A stretch of DNA of 64,000 nt from assembly GCF_018847975.1 (NCBI RefSeq), contig NZ_CP072597.1:2395001-2459000 (forward strand), read 5' to 3'. How positions within the stretch are numbered: the stretch's first letter is position 1; each line of letters starts with the position of its first letter. Shown here piece by piece: positions 17,901 to 27,843 of this stretch. This DNA is from Lysobacter sp. K5869. Lineage in GTDB: Bacteria > Pseudomonadota > Gammaproteobacteria > Xanthomonadales > Xanthomonadaceae. A program made the translations under genes and the position numbers. The notes beneath the pieces are model-generated. The model ran no database searches, was not told where the DNA came from, and saw nothing but the letters and a program-made list of their open reading frames with translations.

Positions 17901-20900
17901 GCCTGCCGGACGCGCGCGCGCCGATGCCGATGGACGACCTCGACCTCGCCGACGCGGCGGACGAGAGCGCCGCGCCGATCAGCGCCAACGATCTGAGCGC
18001 GTTCCAGGGCGAAGGCCCGGGCACCGCCGAGGTCCCGGCCGGCCGCACCGACGGCCGCCGCACCTCCGAGTTCACCATCGATTTCGCCTCCTTCGCCGGT
18101 TCGCTGGCGCAGAGCGATCAGACCCGCGCCGAGCGCGAAGCGGCGCAGAAGGCCGCGGCCGAACGCGCCGAAGCCGAGCGCGCCGAAGCCGAAGCCCAGC
18201 GCGTGGCGGCCGAACAGCTCGAAGCCGCGCGCGCGGCCGCCGAGCAGGCCGAAGCCGAGCGAGCGGCGGCGGAGCGGGCCGAAGCGGAGCGTTTGGAGGC
18301 CGAACGCATCGCCGCCGAGAAGGCCGAAGCGGAGCGTTTGGAAGCCGAACGCGTCGCCGCCGAGAAGGCCGAAGCGGAGCGTCTGGAGGCCGAACGCGTC
18401 GCCGCGGAGAAGGCCGAAGCGGAGCGTCTGGAAGCCGAACGCGTCGCCGCCGAGAAGGCCGAAGCGGAGCGTCTGGAAGCCGAGCGCATCGCCGCCGAGA
18501 AGGCCGAAGCGGAGCGTCTGGAAGCCGAACGCGTCGCCGCGGAGAAGGCCGAAGCGGAGCGTCTGGAAGCCGAACGTATCGCCGCAGAACAGGCCGAGGC
18601 CAAACGTCTCGAAGCCGAGCGCGTGGCCGCCGAGCAAGCCGAAGTCGAACGCCTCGCCGCGCTGCAAGCCGAAGCCGAACGGGCCGAAGCCGAACGCGTC
18701 GAGACTGAGCGCCTCGCCGCCGAACAAGCCGAAGCCGAACGCGCCGCCGCCGAGCGCGCCGCCGCGGACAAGGCCGAAGCCGAGCGCTTGGAGGCCGAGC
18801 GCCTCGCCGAGGAAGAGCGTCAGGAATACGCCCGCTTGGAGGCGCAGTACGCCGCCGAGGCCGAAGCCGCGCGTCTGGCCGCCGAACAGGCGCAGTCCGA
18901 GCGTCTGGAAGCCGAGCGCGTCGCCGCCGAACAGGCCGAAGCCGAGCGTCTGGAAGCCGAGCGTCTGGAAGCCGAACGCGTCGCCGCCGAACGGGCCGAA
19001 GCCGAACGCCTGGAAGCCGAACGCGTCGCCGCCGAACAGGCCGAAGCCGAACGTCTCGAAGCCGAACGCGTCGCCGCGGAACAGGCCGAAGCCGAACGCC
19101 TGGAAGCCGAACGCGTCGCCGCCGAACAGGCCGAAGCCGAACGTCTCGAAGCCGAACGCGTCGCCGCGGAACAGGCCGAAGCCGAACGTCTGGAAGCCGA
19201 ACGCGTCGCCGCGCAGCAGGCCGAAGCCGAGCGTCTGGAATACGAACGCCTCGAAGCCGAGTACGCCGCCGAGCGTCTGGCCCGCGAACACACCGAAGAA
19301 CCGGCCAACCTCGACGGCGTGCGCGTGGACGCGCAGCCGGCCGATGCCGCCGCCAACGACGAAGCCGAACCCGCCGTGGCCGGCGCCGCCGCGATCGGCG
19401 TGTCCGCCGCGCTGGCGGCCGCGTTCTTCAAGGCCGCCAACGCCGATCCGGATCCGGAAGAAGCGCTGGACCTGAGCGAGCTCGATCCCGAACTGGTCGA
19501 CATCTTCGTCGAAGAAGGCGGCGACCTGCTCGACCACTCCGACGGCCTGCTCGCGCAACTGCGCGAGACCCCGGGCGAGCGCGAGTTGCTGGTCGGCCTG
19601 CAGCGCGATCTGCACACGCTCAAGGGCGGCGCGCGCATGGCCGGCATCATGGCCGTGGGCGAACTCGGCCACGTCATGGAATCGCTGCTGGAAGCCGTGG
19701 TCGACCACCGCACCGAACTGGGCCGCGACAGCGTCGCCCTGCTCGAACGCGGCTTCGACCGCCTGCACGCGATGGTCACCCGGGTCGGCCAGCGCAAGGC
19801 GATCGCCATGCCGAACGCGCTGATCGCGATGTTCGACGCGCGTTCGCGCGGCGAACTCACGATCGACGTCGCCGATGCGGCCGCCGCCACGCCGGCCGTC
19901 GCGCCGGCGCAGCGCGCCGCCGAGGAGGTCGAACTCGACGAGAACGGCCTCAAGCCGCTGTCCGCGCCGATCATCGAACAGTCCCTGGCCGACGACGACG
20001 ACATCGGCGTGCGCGCGCCGCAGGAACAGGTGCGCATCCGCGCCGACCTGCTCGACCGCCTCGTCAATTACGCCGGCGAAGTCGCGATCTACCGCGCCCG
20101 CCTGGAGCAGCAGCTCGGCGCGTTCCGCGGCGCGATCGCGGAAATGGCGCAGACCAACCTGCGCATGCGCGACCAGCTGCGCCGCCTGGAAATCGAAACC
20201 GAAGCGCAGATCATCGCGCGCTACCAGCGCGAGGGCGATGCCGGCCAGCACACCTTCGACCCGCTGGAGCTCGACCGCTTCTCGACCCTGCAACAGCTCT
20301 CGCGCGCGCTGGCCGAATCGGCCGCCGACCAGAACAGCCTGCAGATCACCCTCGACGATCTGACCCGCCAGTACGAAACCCTGCTGCTGCAGCAGTCGCG
20401 CGTGAGCTCGGAGCTGCAGGAAGGCCTCATGCGCACGCGCATGGTGCCGTTCGATACGCTGCTGCCGCGCCTGCGCCGCGTCGTGCGTCAGGCCTCCAGC
20501 GAATTGGGCAAGCAAGTCGCGCTGAAGCTGGAAGGCACCCAGGGCGAACTCGACCGCAACGTGCTCGAGCGCATGACCGCGCCGCTGGAACACATGCTGC
20601 GCAACGCGGTCGCGCACGGCCTGGAAATTCCGGCCAAGCGCCGCGCCGCCGGCAAGGGCGACGAAGGCACGGTGCGCATCGCGGTGCGCCGCGAAGGTTC
20701 GGAAGTGGTGCTGGAAGTCGCCGACGACGGCGCCGGCCTGGACCGCGCGGCGATCCGCCGCCGCGGCGAAGAGCGCGGGCTGGTCCGCAGCGACGCGGTG
20801 CTGTCCGACTCCGACCTGGACATGCTGATCCTGGAGCCCGGCTTCTCCACCGCCGACGAGGTCAGCCGTCTGGCCGGCCGCGGCGTCGGCATGGACGTGG

Positions 20901-21841
20901 TCGCCAGCGAAGTGCGCCAGCTCGGCGGCGCGCTCGATATCCAATCCACGCCCGGCCAGGGCGTGCGCTTCACCCTGCGCCTGCCGCAGACGCTCGCGGT
21001 CACCCAAGCGGTGTTCGTGCGCATCGCCGACACCACCTTCGCCGTGCCGATCGCCTCGGTGCGCGGCGTCGGCCGGCTCTCGCGCGACCTGCTCGACCAG
21101 GGCGACGTGGCCTACCGCTACGGCGGCGAGGACTACTTCGTCCACGACCTCGGCGTGCTGGTCGGCCACGCGCCGGCCAAGGCCGAAGGCCAGCTGCAGA
21201 TGCCCTTGCTGCTGATCCGCTCGGGCGACCTGCGCGCGGCGGTGTCGGTGGATCAGGTCATCGGCAACCGCGAAATCGTGGTCAAGCCGGTCGGTCCGCA
21301 GATCGCTTCGGTGCCGGGCATCTTCGGCGCGACCATCATGGGCGACGGCCGCGTGGTGGTGATCCTCGACGTCGCTCCGCTGGTGCGCCGCCGCACCGCG
21401 CAGCTGCTGGACTTCGCCCAGAACGCGCCGCCGCCGATGGCGCCGCCGGAAGCGCGCAAGGTGCCGCTGGTGATGGTGGTCGACGACTCGGTCACCATGC
21501 GCAAGGTCACCGGCCGCGTGCTGGAGCGCCACAACTTCGAAGTGGCGACGGCGAAGGACGGCATCGACGCGCTGGAGCGCATGGCCGAGCGCGTGCCCGA
21601 CCTGATGCTGCTCGACATCGAGATGCCGCGCATGGACGGCTACGAATTGGCCACCCAGATGAAGGCCGATCCGATCCTGCGCCATGTGCCGATCGTGATG
21701 ATCACCTCGCGCAGCGGCGAGAAACACCGCCAACGCGCGTTCGAGATCGGCGTCGAACGCTATCTCGGCAAGCCTTACCAGGAGCCGGAATTGATCCGCA
21801 ACGTTTTCGAATTGCTGGGAATCGCGCGTCCCCATGTCTGA
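14966..21841 (+). CDS. pilL: PilL/ChpA hybrid chemosensory histidine kinase with long coiled-coil insert
   Basis: This 2291-aa hybrid kinase drives PilG/PilH phosphorylation. N-terminal ~550 residues contain degenerate Hpt-like bundles (for example [12 protein letters not shown]). Canonical Hpt motifs sit at His740 ([13 protein letters not shown]), His899 ([10 protein letters not shown]) and His1550 ([13 protein letters not shown]). The HATPase shows [17 protein letters not shown] and GRGVGMDV; next come a CheW-like domain and a C-terminal receiver with Asp2217 ([13 protein letters not shown]). Residues ~1050-1440 are an Ala/Glu/Arg repeat predicted to be one long helix or coiled coil. P. aeruginosa ChpA has more Hpt-type domains but no comparable insert that I know of. 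Start ATG 14966 lies 175 bp after pilJ. An antisense frame of over 2,700 codons across this gene is a composition artefact. Confidence 0.93.
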   Translation: MTALREAIDTTTLGWIKPELDETLRQARQEIEAFAEDPADAARMRVCANHLHQVHGTLRMVELYAPAMVAEEMERLALALQQGSVHDRDEACAALMRGVVLLPDYLERLQGGHRDIPIVLLPLLNELRATRGESGLNESVLFAPNLDRPLPAHLPPPLPVGAAGGRNASAPHLASLREALGAWPEDGAPGKVAQLAAAIDGLLAEAVLEPVRRMLWVASAVAHAVRDGALPPTRALRQAFGGVEREARQMLSDDGFSAPRGEPAAEPTRQLLYHVAHSDGRHPALDDLRQTFELAAHLPSESELEHARGSLSGRNRALLDTVAAAIKEDLLRVKDALDLHLRTNQTDPGELRPQVEALARVSDTLGMMGLGMARTVVLQQRDAMNDIVDGRRAADEGTLLDVAGALLYVDASLDDQVSRLGLADEKGDEDLLAGEARKVLDVVAREAIANFGDARQSFVAFVETKWDHEELSEVPRVLDEVAGALRMIELPLAADYLTGVKRYTEVELIGRRRVPSGQQLDTLADALASLEYYLEALREQRPNRDDILDIARQSLEALRYWPLPDVVRIEPVAAVPAEAAPIAPAAEAPASPAPAAELSPPQIPVAPEWGLAEIEAPQRADGEPLSLDAEHGAAQYASAFDADPAQAPAAEPADLTERVSGGLVNTALVEAVPSAPPSFLIPSGGARGGFEQVDDIDDEVREIFLEEFEEEIGNLEQLLPAWREAPDDLARVQPVRRVFHTLKGSGRLVGAKTLGEFSWKIENLLNRVREHGRVASPEVLDLVDHAYRALPGFYAALRNEAPLSVDIAGMEAHADLLASGEEAFYRPPAAAPAIEPAAEEIAAPKPAVDGPYVPASVDPVLLEILDGEVAGHLVTIESWLDASRTRPQPANDALQRSIHTMNGAFAMTEVPVITDVTGPTEAYVKRLLASGAPASAEGVAAMGAVAAAIRTTIEALKSASPHVPMFVGLPERIAALRDSLPDARAPMPMDDLDLADAADESAAPISANDLSAFQGEGPGTAEVPAGRTDGRRTSEFTIDFASFAGSLAQSDQTRAEREAAQKAAAERAEAERAEAEAQRVAAEQLEAARAAAEQAEAERAAAERAEAERLEAERIAAEKAEAERLEAERVAAEKAEAERLEAERVAAEKAEAERLEAERVAAEKAEAERLEAERIAAEKAEAERLEAERVAAEKAEAERLEAERIAAEQAEAKRLEAERVAAEQAEVERLAALQAEAERAEAERVETERLAAEQAEAERAAAERAAADKAEAERLEAERLAEEERQEYARLEAQYAAEAEAARLAAEQAQSERLEAERVAAEQAEAERLEAERLEAERVAAERAEAERLEAERVAAEQAEAERLEAERVAAEQAEAERLEAERVAAEQAEAERLEAERVAAEQAEAERLEAERVAAQQAEAERLEYERLEAEYAAERLAREHTEEPANLDGVRVDAQPADAAANDEAEPAVAGAAAIGVSAALAAAFFKAANADPDPEEALDLSELDPELVDIFVEEGGDLLDHSDGLLAQLRETPGERELLVGLQRDLHTLKGGARMAGIMAVGELGHVMESLLEAVVDHRTELGRDSVALLERGFDRLHAMVTRVGQRKAIAMPNALIAMFDARSRGELTIDVADAAAATPAVAPAQRAAEEVELDENGLKPLSAPIIEQSLADDDDIGVRAPQEQVRIRADLLDRLVNYAGEVAIYRARLEQQLGAFRGAIAEMAQTNLRMRDQLRRLEIETEAQIIARYQREGDAGQHTFDPLELDRFSTLQQLSRALAESAADQNSLQITLDDLTRQYETLLLQQSRVSSELQEGLMRTRMVPFDTLLPRLRRVVRQASSELGKQVALKLEGTQGELDRNVLERMTAPLEHMLRNAVAHGLEIPAKRRAAGKGDEGTVRIAVRREGSEVVLEVADDGAGLDRAAIRRRGEERGLVRSDAVLSDSDLDMLILEPGFSTADEVSRLAGRGVGMDVVASEVRQLGGALDIQSTPGQGVRFTLRLPQTLAVTQAVFVRIADTTFAVPIASVRGVGRLSRDLLDQGDVAYRYGGEDYFVHDLGVLVGHAPAKAEGQLQMPLLLIRSGDLRAAVSVDQVIGNREIVVKPVGPQIASVPGIFGATIMGDGRVVVILDVAPLVRRRTAQLLDFAQNAPPPMAPPEARKVPLVMVVDDSVTMRKVTGRVLERHNFEVATAKDGIDALERMAERVPDLMLLDIEMPRMDGYELATQMKADPILRHVPIVMITSRSGEKHRQRAFEIGVERYLGKPYQEPELIRNVFELLGIARPHV
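18120..19290 (+). repeat. in-frame 45-bp tandem repeat array inside pilL
   Basis: About 390 codons consist of imperfect copies of a 15-residue unit close to [15 protein letters not shown] or [15 protein letters not shown]. The first block ends mostly in Lys and the second block mostly in Gln; a less regular stretch near 18600-18890 separates them. Many copies are nearly identical in DNA as well as protein, which points to recent unequal recombination or slippage. Repeat number could vary between strains without changing frame. Confidence 0.9.
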
Positions 21842-24008
21842 CGGCGATCGTCGTGTAGTGTTGTTGGCGCGCGCGGGCGTGGCCTGCGAGCGCCTGCGCG
21901 AAGCGCTGGCCGAGGCCGGCGCGCAGTTGGTCCTGCAAGGCGATCCGACCGTGCTCGATCCCAAGGAGCTGGACGCGGCCGATCCCGACGTGGTCGTGGT
22001 CGTGCTCGATCCGGCCTCCGAGGACGCGCTGGACCGGTTCGAGAATCTGCTGCTCGATCCGTCGATCGAAGTGATCTTCGAGGAGGCCGAACTGGCCGTC
22101 TCGCGCGAGGGCTGGGACGCGGCGCGCTGGGCGCGCCACCTCAGCGCCAAGCTGCATCGCCACGACGACGTGCTGCCGCCAGGCCGCGAGCCCGAGCCGG
22201 ACGCGCCGCCGGCGCTGCAGGCCGAAGGTTTCCACAAGCCGACGCAAGAAGGCTCACCGCTGGCGCAGGAGCCGGCCGAAGCGCCGGCCGGCGACAACGT
22301 GCTGGCGTTCGTGCGCCCGGCCGCGGCGTCCGCCGAGGCGGTCGTGATCGAATCGATCGTCGCCGAACCGGTCGCCGACGAAGACGCCGCGGCGGACGAA
22401 GCGCCCGCCGCCGAATACACCCTGGATTTCGCCGACGACGGCCGGTCGCCGACGCAAAGCGGCGCCGGCTTGATCGACTTCGACGACGCCGGCGACCGCG
22501 CCCGCGCGGACGGCCTCGACGCCGACGACGCCGGCTTGGACTCGATCGATTTGGATTCCACCGGCCTGGAGCCGGCCGCCGCCGAACCGGCGCGTCCGGC
22601 CTTCGACGCCGCCGACTTCGGCGAGATCGAGGAAATCGAAGCGGTCGAAGCGCTGCCCGCGTACGACGACGCCGAAGAACCGCCGCCGGCGCCCGCCGCG
22701 CACGCCAGCTTCGATCCGGTTTCGGCCGAAGCGCCGGCCGATCCGCTGTCGTTCGGCGGCGAATCGCTGGCCGAACTCGACCGCGTCGCGCCGACCGGCT
22801 CGGCCGGCGACCGCGTGCTGACCCAGCCGCCGCCGATGCCCGAGGAAGCGCGCGAATTCTTCGCCCGCCAAGCCCTGGGCGATGCGCCGCCGGCCGAAAA
22901 GCAAGGCGGCGACGATTTCGATTTCTCCAATCTGAGCCTGGAAATCGAGGATTACTCGACCCAGGTGCCGGCGCCCGCGCCGCACGCTTACGACGCCGGC
23001 GAGCACGACTGGCAGGCGCAGGGCGGCGACGCCGAACTGCCGCCGCTCGACGAGGCCGGCCTGGGCGACCTGGAAATGTGGCGCGCGCCGCAGCCGGGTC
23101 AGGTGCAGGAACTGGTCGACCTCGACGCCGCCTTCGCCGCGCCCGATCCCGACGCGCCGCTGGAGTTCGACGGCCACGTCGCGCCGGCCGCCCCGGCGCC
23201 GGCCGCCCCGGCGCCGGCCGCGCCCGGCTTCGACGCGAGCAAGTTCGAGACCACGCTGGATTTCGCCAGCGACGACATCGCTCCGTCGCGGCCGAGCGCG
23301 CCCGCGAGCGCGACGCCGTCGGTGCCGGATTGGTCGTTCGCCGACGAAACCAGTTTGGTCGAGGCCGCCACCGGCCAGAGCGGCGCGCACGCGCCGCCGG
23401 CGCCGCGCCACGATCTGGACGAAATCGAGCGCCGCATCTCTGCGCTGGAACTGGTCGACGACACGCCGCCGGAACCCGGCCGCAGCGGCGCCGTGCTGGT
23501 GCTCGCCGGCATCGGCGGTCCCGACGCGGTGCGCCAACTGCTCGGCGCGCTGCCGGACAACTTCGACCGCCCGGTGCTGGTGCAACAGCGCCTGGACGGC
23601 GGCCGCTACGACAAGCTGGTCGCGCAGATGCAGCGCGCCACGCCGGTGCTGGTGAAGCTGGCCGAAGCCGGCACCCGCACCATCGACGGGGTGATCTACA
23701 TCCTGCCGGCGGGCGTGGGCATCGAGCTGACCGAGCAGGGCATCCAGTTCGCCGAGGGCGCCGACGTGCTGGCCGCGTTGCCGGCCGGCGACAGCGCGGT
23801 GCTGTTGTTCAGCGGCGCCGACGCGGCGCAGGTCGACGAGGCGATGGGCTTGGCCGCGCACGGCGCGCTGGTCGCGGGACAGGCGCCGGACGGCTGCTAC
23901 GACGCCGCCGCCGCCAGCGCCGCGATCTCGCGCGGCGCGCTCAGCGGCCAGCCGGCCGATCTGGCCGCGCGCCTCGCCGCGCGCTGGTCGCGGCAGAGTC
24001 CGGTCTGA
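21834..24008 (+). CDS. CheB-like protein with degenerate catalytic triad (ChpB position)
   Basis: This 724-aa protein sits where chpB (receptor methylesterase) lies in Pseudomonas and overlaps pilL by 8 bp. Residues 1-100 look like a receiver-type alpha/beta domain without clear phospho-acceptor context. Residues ~110-540 are an acidic Ala/Pro/Asp-rich linker. Residues ~553-715 align by eye with the CheB methylesterase domain, but the catalytic Ser position (usually ASTGGP) is Gly559 in AGIGGP, the His position (VQHMP) is Gln585 in VQQRL, and the Asp position (TGMGxDG) reads SGADAAQ with Ala at the expected site. It is therefore probably a non-enzymatic scaffold or regulator. The fold assignment is my reading and was not checked by structure prediction. 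Confidence 0.75.
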   Translation: MSDGDRRVVLLARAGVACERLREALAEAGAQLVLQGDPTVLDPKELDAADPDVVVVVLDPASEDALDRFENLLLDPSIEVIFEEAELAVSREGWDAARWARHLSAKLHRHDDVLPPGREPEPDAPPALQAEGFHKPTQEGSPLAQEPAEAPAGDNVLAFVRPAAASAEAVVIESIVAEPVADEDAAADEAPAAEYTLDFADDGRSPTQSGAGLIDFDDAGDRARADGLDADDAGLDSIDLDSTGLEPAAAEPARPAFDAADFGEIEEIEAVEALPAYDDAEEPPPAPAAHASFDPVSAEAPADPLSFGGESLAELDRVAPTGSAGDRVLTQPPPMPEEAREFFARQALGDAPPAEKQGGDDFDFSNLSLEIEDYSTQVPAPAPHAYDAGEHDWQAQGGDAELPPLDEAGLGDLEMWRAPQPGQVQELVDLDAAFAAPDPDAPLEFDGHVAPAAPAPAAPAPAAPGFDASKFETTLDFASDDIAPSRPSAPASATPSVPDWSFADETSLVEAATGQSGAHAPPAPRHDLDEIERRISALELVDDTPPEPGRSGAVLVLAGIGGPDAVRQLLGALPDNFDRPVLVQQRLDGGRYDKLVAQMQRATPVLVKLAEAGTRTIDGVIYILPAGVGIELTEQGIQFAEGADVLAALPAGDSAVLLFSGADAAQVDEAMGLAAHGALVAGQAPDGCYDAAAASAAISRGALSGQPADLAARLAARWSRQSPV

Positions 24009-24215
24009 GTCGCGACGCGCGCGGCGCGGGCTCTGCCTTCGTCGCGCGCGGATCGTCCGACGCGCGTGCGCCGCGATGCGCGGCCAGGGCGTAGCGCGAG
24101 CGATCGCGCGAGGGATCCAACGGCGGCGCGCATGCGCGCCGCCGCAACCGTTCACCGGCTCCGCGTCGCGGAGTCCAGTCATGAGATGAGCCGCGGCCGC
24201 GGCGAGGAAAGCGCG

Positions 24216-24809
24216 ATGTCCAATTCGATCCCCGACAACGAGACCGCACCGGTCGACGGCGCGCAGGACGAAACCGGCGGCGTTTCCGGCTCCGGCGACG
24301 ATTTCGCGGGCGGCGGTTCCAGCGACGGCGCGCCCGACGGCGCCACCGCCAACGACATCCGCGGCGTCTTGATCCAAGTGGCCGGCGCGCGCTTGCTGCT
24401 GCCCAACGCCACCATCGCCGAGGTGCTGTCCTACGCGCCGCCGGCGCCGATCGCCAACGCCCCGCGCTGGCTGCTCGGCCAGATCCGCTGGCGCGGCTGG
24501 AACCTGCCGATGATCGCGTTCGGCGAACTCTCGGGGCTGGCGCGCGAACCCGGCGGCCTCGGCAGCAAGGTGGTCGTGCTCAAGGCGCTCAGCGCCGCCT
24601 CGCGCCTGCCGTACTTCGCCATGCTGACCCAGGGCTTCCCGCGTCTGGTCACCGTGTCCGCGTCCGGCCTGTACCTGCAGAGCCGCGAGGACGAAGTCAT
24701 GCCGCTGGGCGTGCAGGCGCGGGTGCGCCTCAACGACGACGCCGCGCTGCTGCCGGATCTGGAAGCGGTCGAAGCGATGATCGGCGAAGCGCTCGCGCAA
24801 GCCGCGTGA
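24216..24809 (+). CDS. CheW-like chemosensory protein (ChpC position)
   Basis: This 197-aa protein has a disordered Gly/Asp-rich N-terminus (about 45 residues) and a CheW-like domain (GVLIQVAGARLLLPNATIAEVLSY; WLLGQIRWRGWNLPMIAFGEL). It corresponds in position to ChpC, a second adaptor that can link other receptors to the kinase. The ATG at 24216 is chosen because GAGGAAA lies 5 nt upstream; an in-frame ATG at 24186 is the alternative. Its stop overlaps the GTG start of the acyltransferase. The 207 bp before it contain no other gene. Confidence 0.82.
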   Translation: MSNSIPDNETAPVDGAQDETGGVSGSGDDFAGGGSSDGAPDGATANDIRGVLIQVAGARLLLPNATIAEVLSYAPPAPIANAPRWLLGQIRWRGWNLPMIAFGELSGLAREPGGLGSKVVVLKALSAASRLPYFAMLTQGFPRLVTVSASGLYLQSREDEVMPLGVQARVRLNDDAALLPDLEAVEAMIGEALAQAA

Positions 24810-25933
24810 GCGCGGCGGCCGCCGCCGAGTCCGCGCCGGCACGATCCGCGCCGTCGCGGCCCGCCGCCGCGCCCAAGCGCTACGCCTCGATCGACGCGCT
24901 GCGCGGGCTGACCGTCGCGGCGATGCTGCTGGTCAACGATCCCGGCGACTGGGGCCACGTCTACGCGCCGCTGCTGCACTCGGAGTGGAACGGCTTCACC
25001 CCGACCGATCTGGTCTTCCCGATGTTCTTGTTCATCGTCGGCGCGTCGATCGCGCTGGCGATGATGCCGCGGCTGGAAGCCGGCGTTCCCGCGCGGACCT
25101 TGCTGCGCCCGGCGCTGTGGCGCGCGCTGCGCATCGTCGGCCTGGGCCTGTTCCTGCATCTGATCGCGATGTGGGCGGTCGACCGCGAGTACCTGCGCCT
25201 GCCCGGGGTGCTGCAACGCATCGGCGTGTGCTTCGCCGCGGCCGCGTGCATCGCGCTGTATCTGCGCCAGCGCGCGCAATGGGCGTTGTTCGGCGCGCTG
25301 CTGATCGGCTACTTCGCGCTGCTCGCCGCCGGCGACAGCTACGAGCCGTTCGCCAACATCGCCAGCCGCGTCGATTTTTCGATCTTCGGCGCGCACGTCT
25401 ATCAGATCGATCCGGCCAGCGGCCGCGGCCACGATCCCGAAGGTCTGGTGTCCACGCTCGGCGCCTTGGCGACGACGCTGCTCGGCTTGCGCGCGGGCGA
25501 CTGGCTGCGCCGCGGCGACGCGCGCGCGCTGCTGATCGCGGGCGCGGCGGGGCTGCTCGCCGGCTGGGCCGTGAGCGGCGTCCAGCCGATCAACAAGAAC
25601 CTGTGGACCCCGGCCTACGTGCTGTGGGCCGGCGGCTGGTCGTGCTGGATCCTGGCGCTGTGCCATGCGCTGATCGACCGCAAAGGCTGGCCGCCGCTGG
25701 GCCGCGCGTTCGGCGTCAACGCCATCGCCGCGTACGGCGGCTCGGCGGTGCTGCTGCTGGTGCTGATGGGCCTGGGCTGGCTGGAGCCGCTCTATCGGCA
25801 CGCTTTCGCCGACTGGATGACGCCGCGTTTCGGCCCCTACGTGCCGTCGCTGGCGTTCGCGCTGGCCTTCGTCGCGCTGTGGTGGCTGGTGGTGAAGGCG
25901 CTCGACGCGCGGCGGATCTACTTCAAGATTTGA
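24806..25933 (+). CDS. membrane acyltransferase, HGSNAT/NagX (DUF5009) family
   Basis: This 375-aa polytopic protein resembles heparan-alpha-glucosaminide N-acetyltransferase relatives (YASIDALRGLTVAAMLLVNDPGDW, then the conserved HSEWNGFTPTDLVFPMFLF; quoted in parts). About 10 membrane helices alternate with short loops, and the HSEWNG histidine is the family's presumed acetyl carrier. Bacterial members (NagX-like) sit with amino-sugar genes and may acetylate or transport aminosugars. Here the GTG start overlaps the stop of the CheW-like gene by 4 nt, so it appears to be the last gene of the pil chemosensory operon. A functional link is not known. Confidence 0.85.
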   Translation: MSAAAAAESAPARSAPSRPAAAPKRYASIDALRGLTVAAMLLVNDPGDWGHVYAPLLHSEWNGFTPTDLVFPMFLFIVGASIALAMMPRLEAGVPARTLLRPALWRALRIVGLGLFLHLIAMWAVDREYLRLPGVLQRIGVCFAAAACIALYLRQRAQWALFGALLIGYFALLAAGDSYEPFANIASRVDFSIFGAHVYQIDPASGRGHDPEGLVSTLGALATTLLGLRAGDWLRRGDARALLIAGAAGLLAGWAVSGVQPINKNLWTPAYVLWAGGWSCWILALCHALIDRKGWPPLGRAFGVNAIAAYGGSAVLLLVLMGLGWLEPLYRHAFADWMTPRFGPYVPSLAFALAFVALWWLVVKALDARRIYFKI

Positions 25934-26049
25934 ACGCCGCCACCGCCGCGTCGGCGTGCGCGCGTCGGCGCCTGTGGAGCGCGCCGCCCTTATTCGTGCC
26001 TCGCTGATACGCAAGGCGTGCAAACGTCCGCGCTCAAAATGAACGGCGA

Positions 26050-26063
26050 GTGATGTGTGTCAC
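26050..26063. promoter_or_regulatory. CRP/Clp-type palindrome GTGA-N6-TCAC
   Basis: GTGATGTGTGTCAC matches the core of the CRP/Clp consensus (TGTGA-N6-TCACA) at all eight central positions; only the outermost bases differ. Xanthomonads use Clp, a CRP relative. The site lies about 570 bp before the porin start and about 115 bp after the acyltransferase stop, so its target promoter is not settled. Confidence 0.4.
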
Positions 26064-26317
26064 GTTTCATTGACCGTATCGCCAAATCCATCGCATTTTT
26101 CCGGCCGAAATGCGGGTCGACCGCCTTTAAGTGCCCGGCGGCCACAGCGTCGGTGCCGAAGCGACCGGCCGCAGCGGTAGACGCGCGTGCCATGCGCGCA
26201 GCGCGCGGATCGCGACCCTCGCGATAGCGCATTGATCCCATGCCGATTCTCCCGCCGTTCCGGCCCGGCATCGCCTGTGTCGCCGGTCTTCGGCGTTGAG
26301 CGCGCGCCGATGCGCAC

Positions 26318-26331
26318 GGTTTGCGCAAACC
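26318..26331. promoter_or_regulatory. perfect 14-bp palindrome, operator-like
   Basis: GGTTTGCGCAAACC is a perfect inverted repeat in otherwise non-symmetric DNA about 300 bp upstream of the porin. The symmetry suits a dimeric regulator, but no cognate regulator is encoded nearby. Confidence 0.3.
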
Positions 26332-26635
26332 ATGCCGAACGCGTCAGCACAAAACGCTGCGCGTCTGCGTCCGCCTGCGATTTCAGCGTTTTTCCCGCTG
26401 GACAAGCCGATTTCGCCTCGTTATCGAAAGCGCCACGAACGGTCGGTCGCCGCCAACGAAGCGGTGCCGGCCCGGGGCAAGGGGAGGGGAGAGGCACGGC
26501 GCCCGCGTCCGCATGACCGGGCCGCATGCCGGCCGCTCGAGCGAAAGCGCCGCGCCGGCATCGCGCCGGCGCGGCGCCGACGCTGTGTCCTTCCCGACGC
26601 GCGAGGCGATTCATCACGGCCGGTAAGGGGGCTGC

Positions 26636-27775
26636 ATGCGGTTCAAGCGAGTGTGGTGCGGAACGATGTCGTTGCTGGCCGTGGCGCCGGTCTGGGCCGC
26701 GGATGCGCCCTACAGCCTGTTGGGCGATTGGCCGGTCAAGCTCGTCGGCGCGTCGGGCATCGAAGCCGGGCTCAAGGGCAATCTGAGCTACGACGCGGCG
26801 GACTTCGACGACGCCGCGTTCGCCGACGACGACGCGTGGCGCCGGCAGGAGCTCAACGCCTACGTGCGCAAGCCGGGCGTGTTCGAGCTGACCCTGGGCT
26901 ACGACTTCCGCAACAAGGTCTGGCTCGACAACTTCGCGCGCATCTCCGGCGCCGCCGGCGACCTGCGCATCGGCCAGTTCAAGACGCCGGTGGGCTACGA
27001 GGAAAGCGTGGTCGGCACGACCGCCACGACCTTCATGGAGCGCGCGTTGCCGGTCACCGCGTTCTACGCCGGCCGCCGTCTCGGCGTGGACTGGACGTAC
27101 GAGAAAACCCCGAACTGGTATTTCAACCTCGGCGTGCAAGCCGGCGGCGATCTGCTCGGCGACAACCGTGGCCGCACGCTCGGCGGACGGGTCGTGTTCA
27201 ATCCGATCAAGGACGACGCGCAGGTGTTGCACCTCGGGCTGTCGGCGTCCGACGAGAAACGCGACGACGACAGCCTGCGCGTGCAGGTGCGGCCGGAAGC
27301 GTTCCTGACCTCGCGGCGGTTGGTCGACACCGGCGCGCTCAAGCGGGTCGAACGCATCGACCGGCTCGGCCTGGAAGCGATCTGGCAGCGCGGGCCGTTG
27401 CTGCTGCAGAGCGAATACCTGCGCATCGGCGCGAGCCGCGAGGGCGCGCCGGACTACCGCGGCGACGGCTATTACCTCGCCGCCTCGTGGGTGCTGACCG
27501 GCGAGAAGCGCGCCTACAAGAGCGCGGCCTTCGGCAACCTCAAGCCGGCGCGCGAGTGGGGCGCGGTCGAACTGGCCGTGCGCTACTCGCATGTGGATCT
27601 GGACGATCCCGGCAGCGCGCTCGGCGGCCGCCAGAGCGACTGGACCGTCGGCGCCAACTGGTACCTCGGCCAGCATTTCAAGCTGCAGCTCGACTACGTG
27701 CGCGCCGACGCCCGCCGGCGCGGCGTTCGGCTGGATCCGAACATCGCCGAGATGCGCGCGCAAATCCATTTCTGA
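26636..27775 (+). CDS. OprO/OprP-family outer-membrane porin
   Basis: This 379-aa protein has a Sec signal (CGTMSLLAVAPVWA, cleaved near residue 22) and a beta-barrel body of alternating strands (for example FELTLGYDFRNKVWL, GDLRIGQFKTPVGYEESV) ending in the terminal phenylalanine (AQIHF) needed for Bam recognition. GQFKTPVGYEE is typical of the phosphate-selective porin family. Substrate cannot be inferred; relatives carry phosphate, polyphosphate or other anions. It is followed after 68 bp by the Hpt kinase, with a strong hairpin between them. Confidence 0.87.
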   Translation: MRFKRVWCGTMSLLAVAPVWAADAPYSLLGDWPVKLVGASGIEAGLKGNLSYDAADFDDAAFADDDAWRRQELNAYVRKPGVFELTLGYDFRNKVWLDNFARISGAAGDLRIGQFKTPVGYEESVVGTTATTFMERALPVTAFYAGRRLGVDWTYEKTPNWYFNLGVQAGGDLLGDNRGRTLGGRVVFNPIKDDAQVLHLGLSASDEKRDDDSLRVQVRPEAFLTSRRLVDTGALKRVERIDRLGLEAIWQRGPLLLQSEYLRIGASREGAPDYRGDGYYLAASWVLTGEKRAYKSAAFGNLKPAREWGAVELAVRYSHVDLDDPGSALGGRQSDWTVGANWYLGQHFKLQLDYVRADARRRGVRLDPNIAEMRAQIHF

Positions 27776-27782
27776 GCGAACA

Positions 27783-27813
27783 CGGCGGCCGCGTCGCACC
27801 GACGCGGCCGCCG
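27783..27813 (+). terminator. strong hairpin between porin and kinase genes
   Basis: CGGCGGCCGCGTCG and its exact reverse complement (14-bp arms) flank a 3-nt loop, 8 bp after the porin stop. No T run follows, so it is not a classical intrinsic terminator. It may stabilise the porin mRNA 3' end or cause partial termination, separating abundant porin from scarce kinase expression. Confidence 0.5.
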
Positions 27814-27843
27814 CGTCCGCCGTGGCAACGGGGGGATACGCCA

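Larger units (their letters stand above)
25934..26635. other. 702-bp gap with two palindromic operator-like sites
   Basis: No credible gene was found. The section 26040-26110 is distinctly less GC-rich and contains a CRP-type palindrome; a second perfect palindrome lies at 26318-26331. Open frames here on both strands are short shadows with shifting composition. The porin begins directly after the gap, so this is probably its long 5' control region, although a small RNA cannot be excluded from sequence alone. Confidence 0.5.

Noticed and set aside
18120..19290. CRISPR-like or minisatellite array
   Set aside because: The repeats are contiguous 45-bp coding units without spacers and stay in frame within PilL.
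14774..22930. Antisense open frame of over 2,700 codons across pilL
   Set aside because: It mirrors the sense codons of a gene with extreme third-position GC and repeats. The translation is Arg/His/Gln-rich without domains, while the sense strand encodes Hpt, HATPase, CheW and receiver motifs.
26296..27843. 5' extension of the first kinase gene through the porin region
   Set aside because: The extension reads the porin gene in the wrong frame; ATG 27844 has a strong ribosome site and begins a membrane helix.
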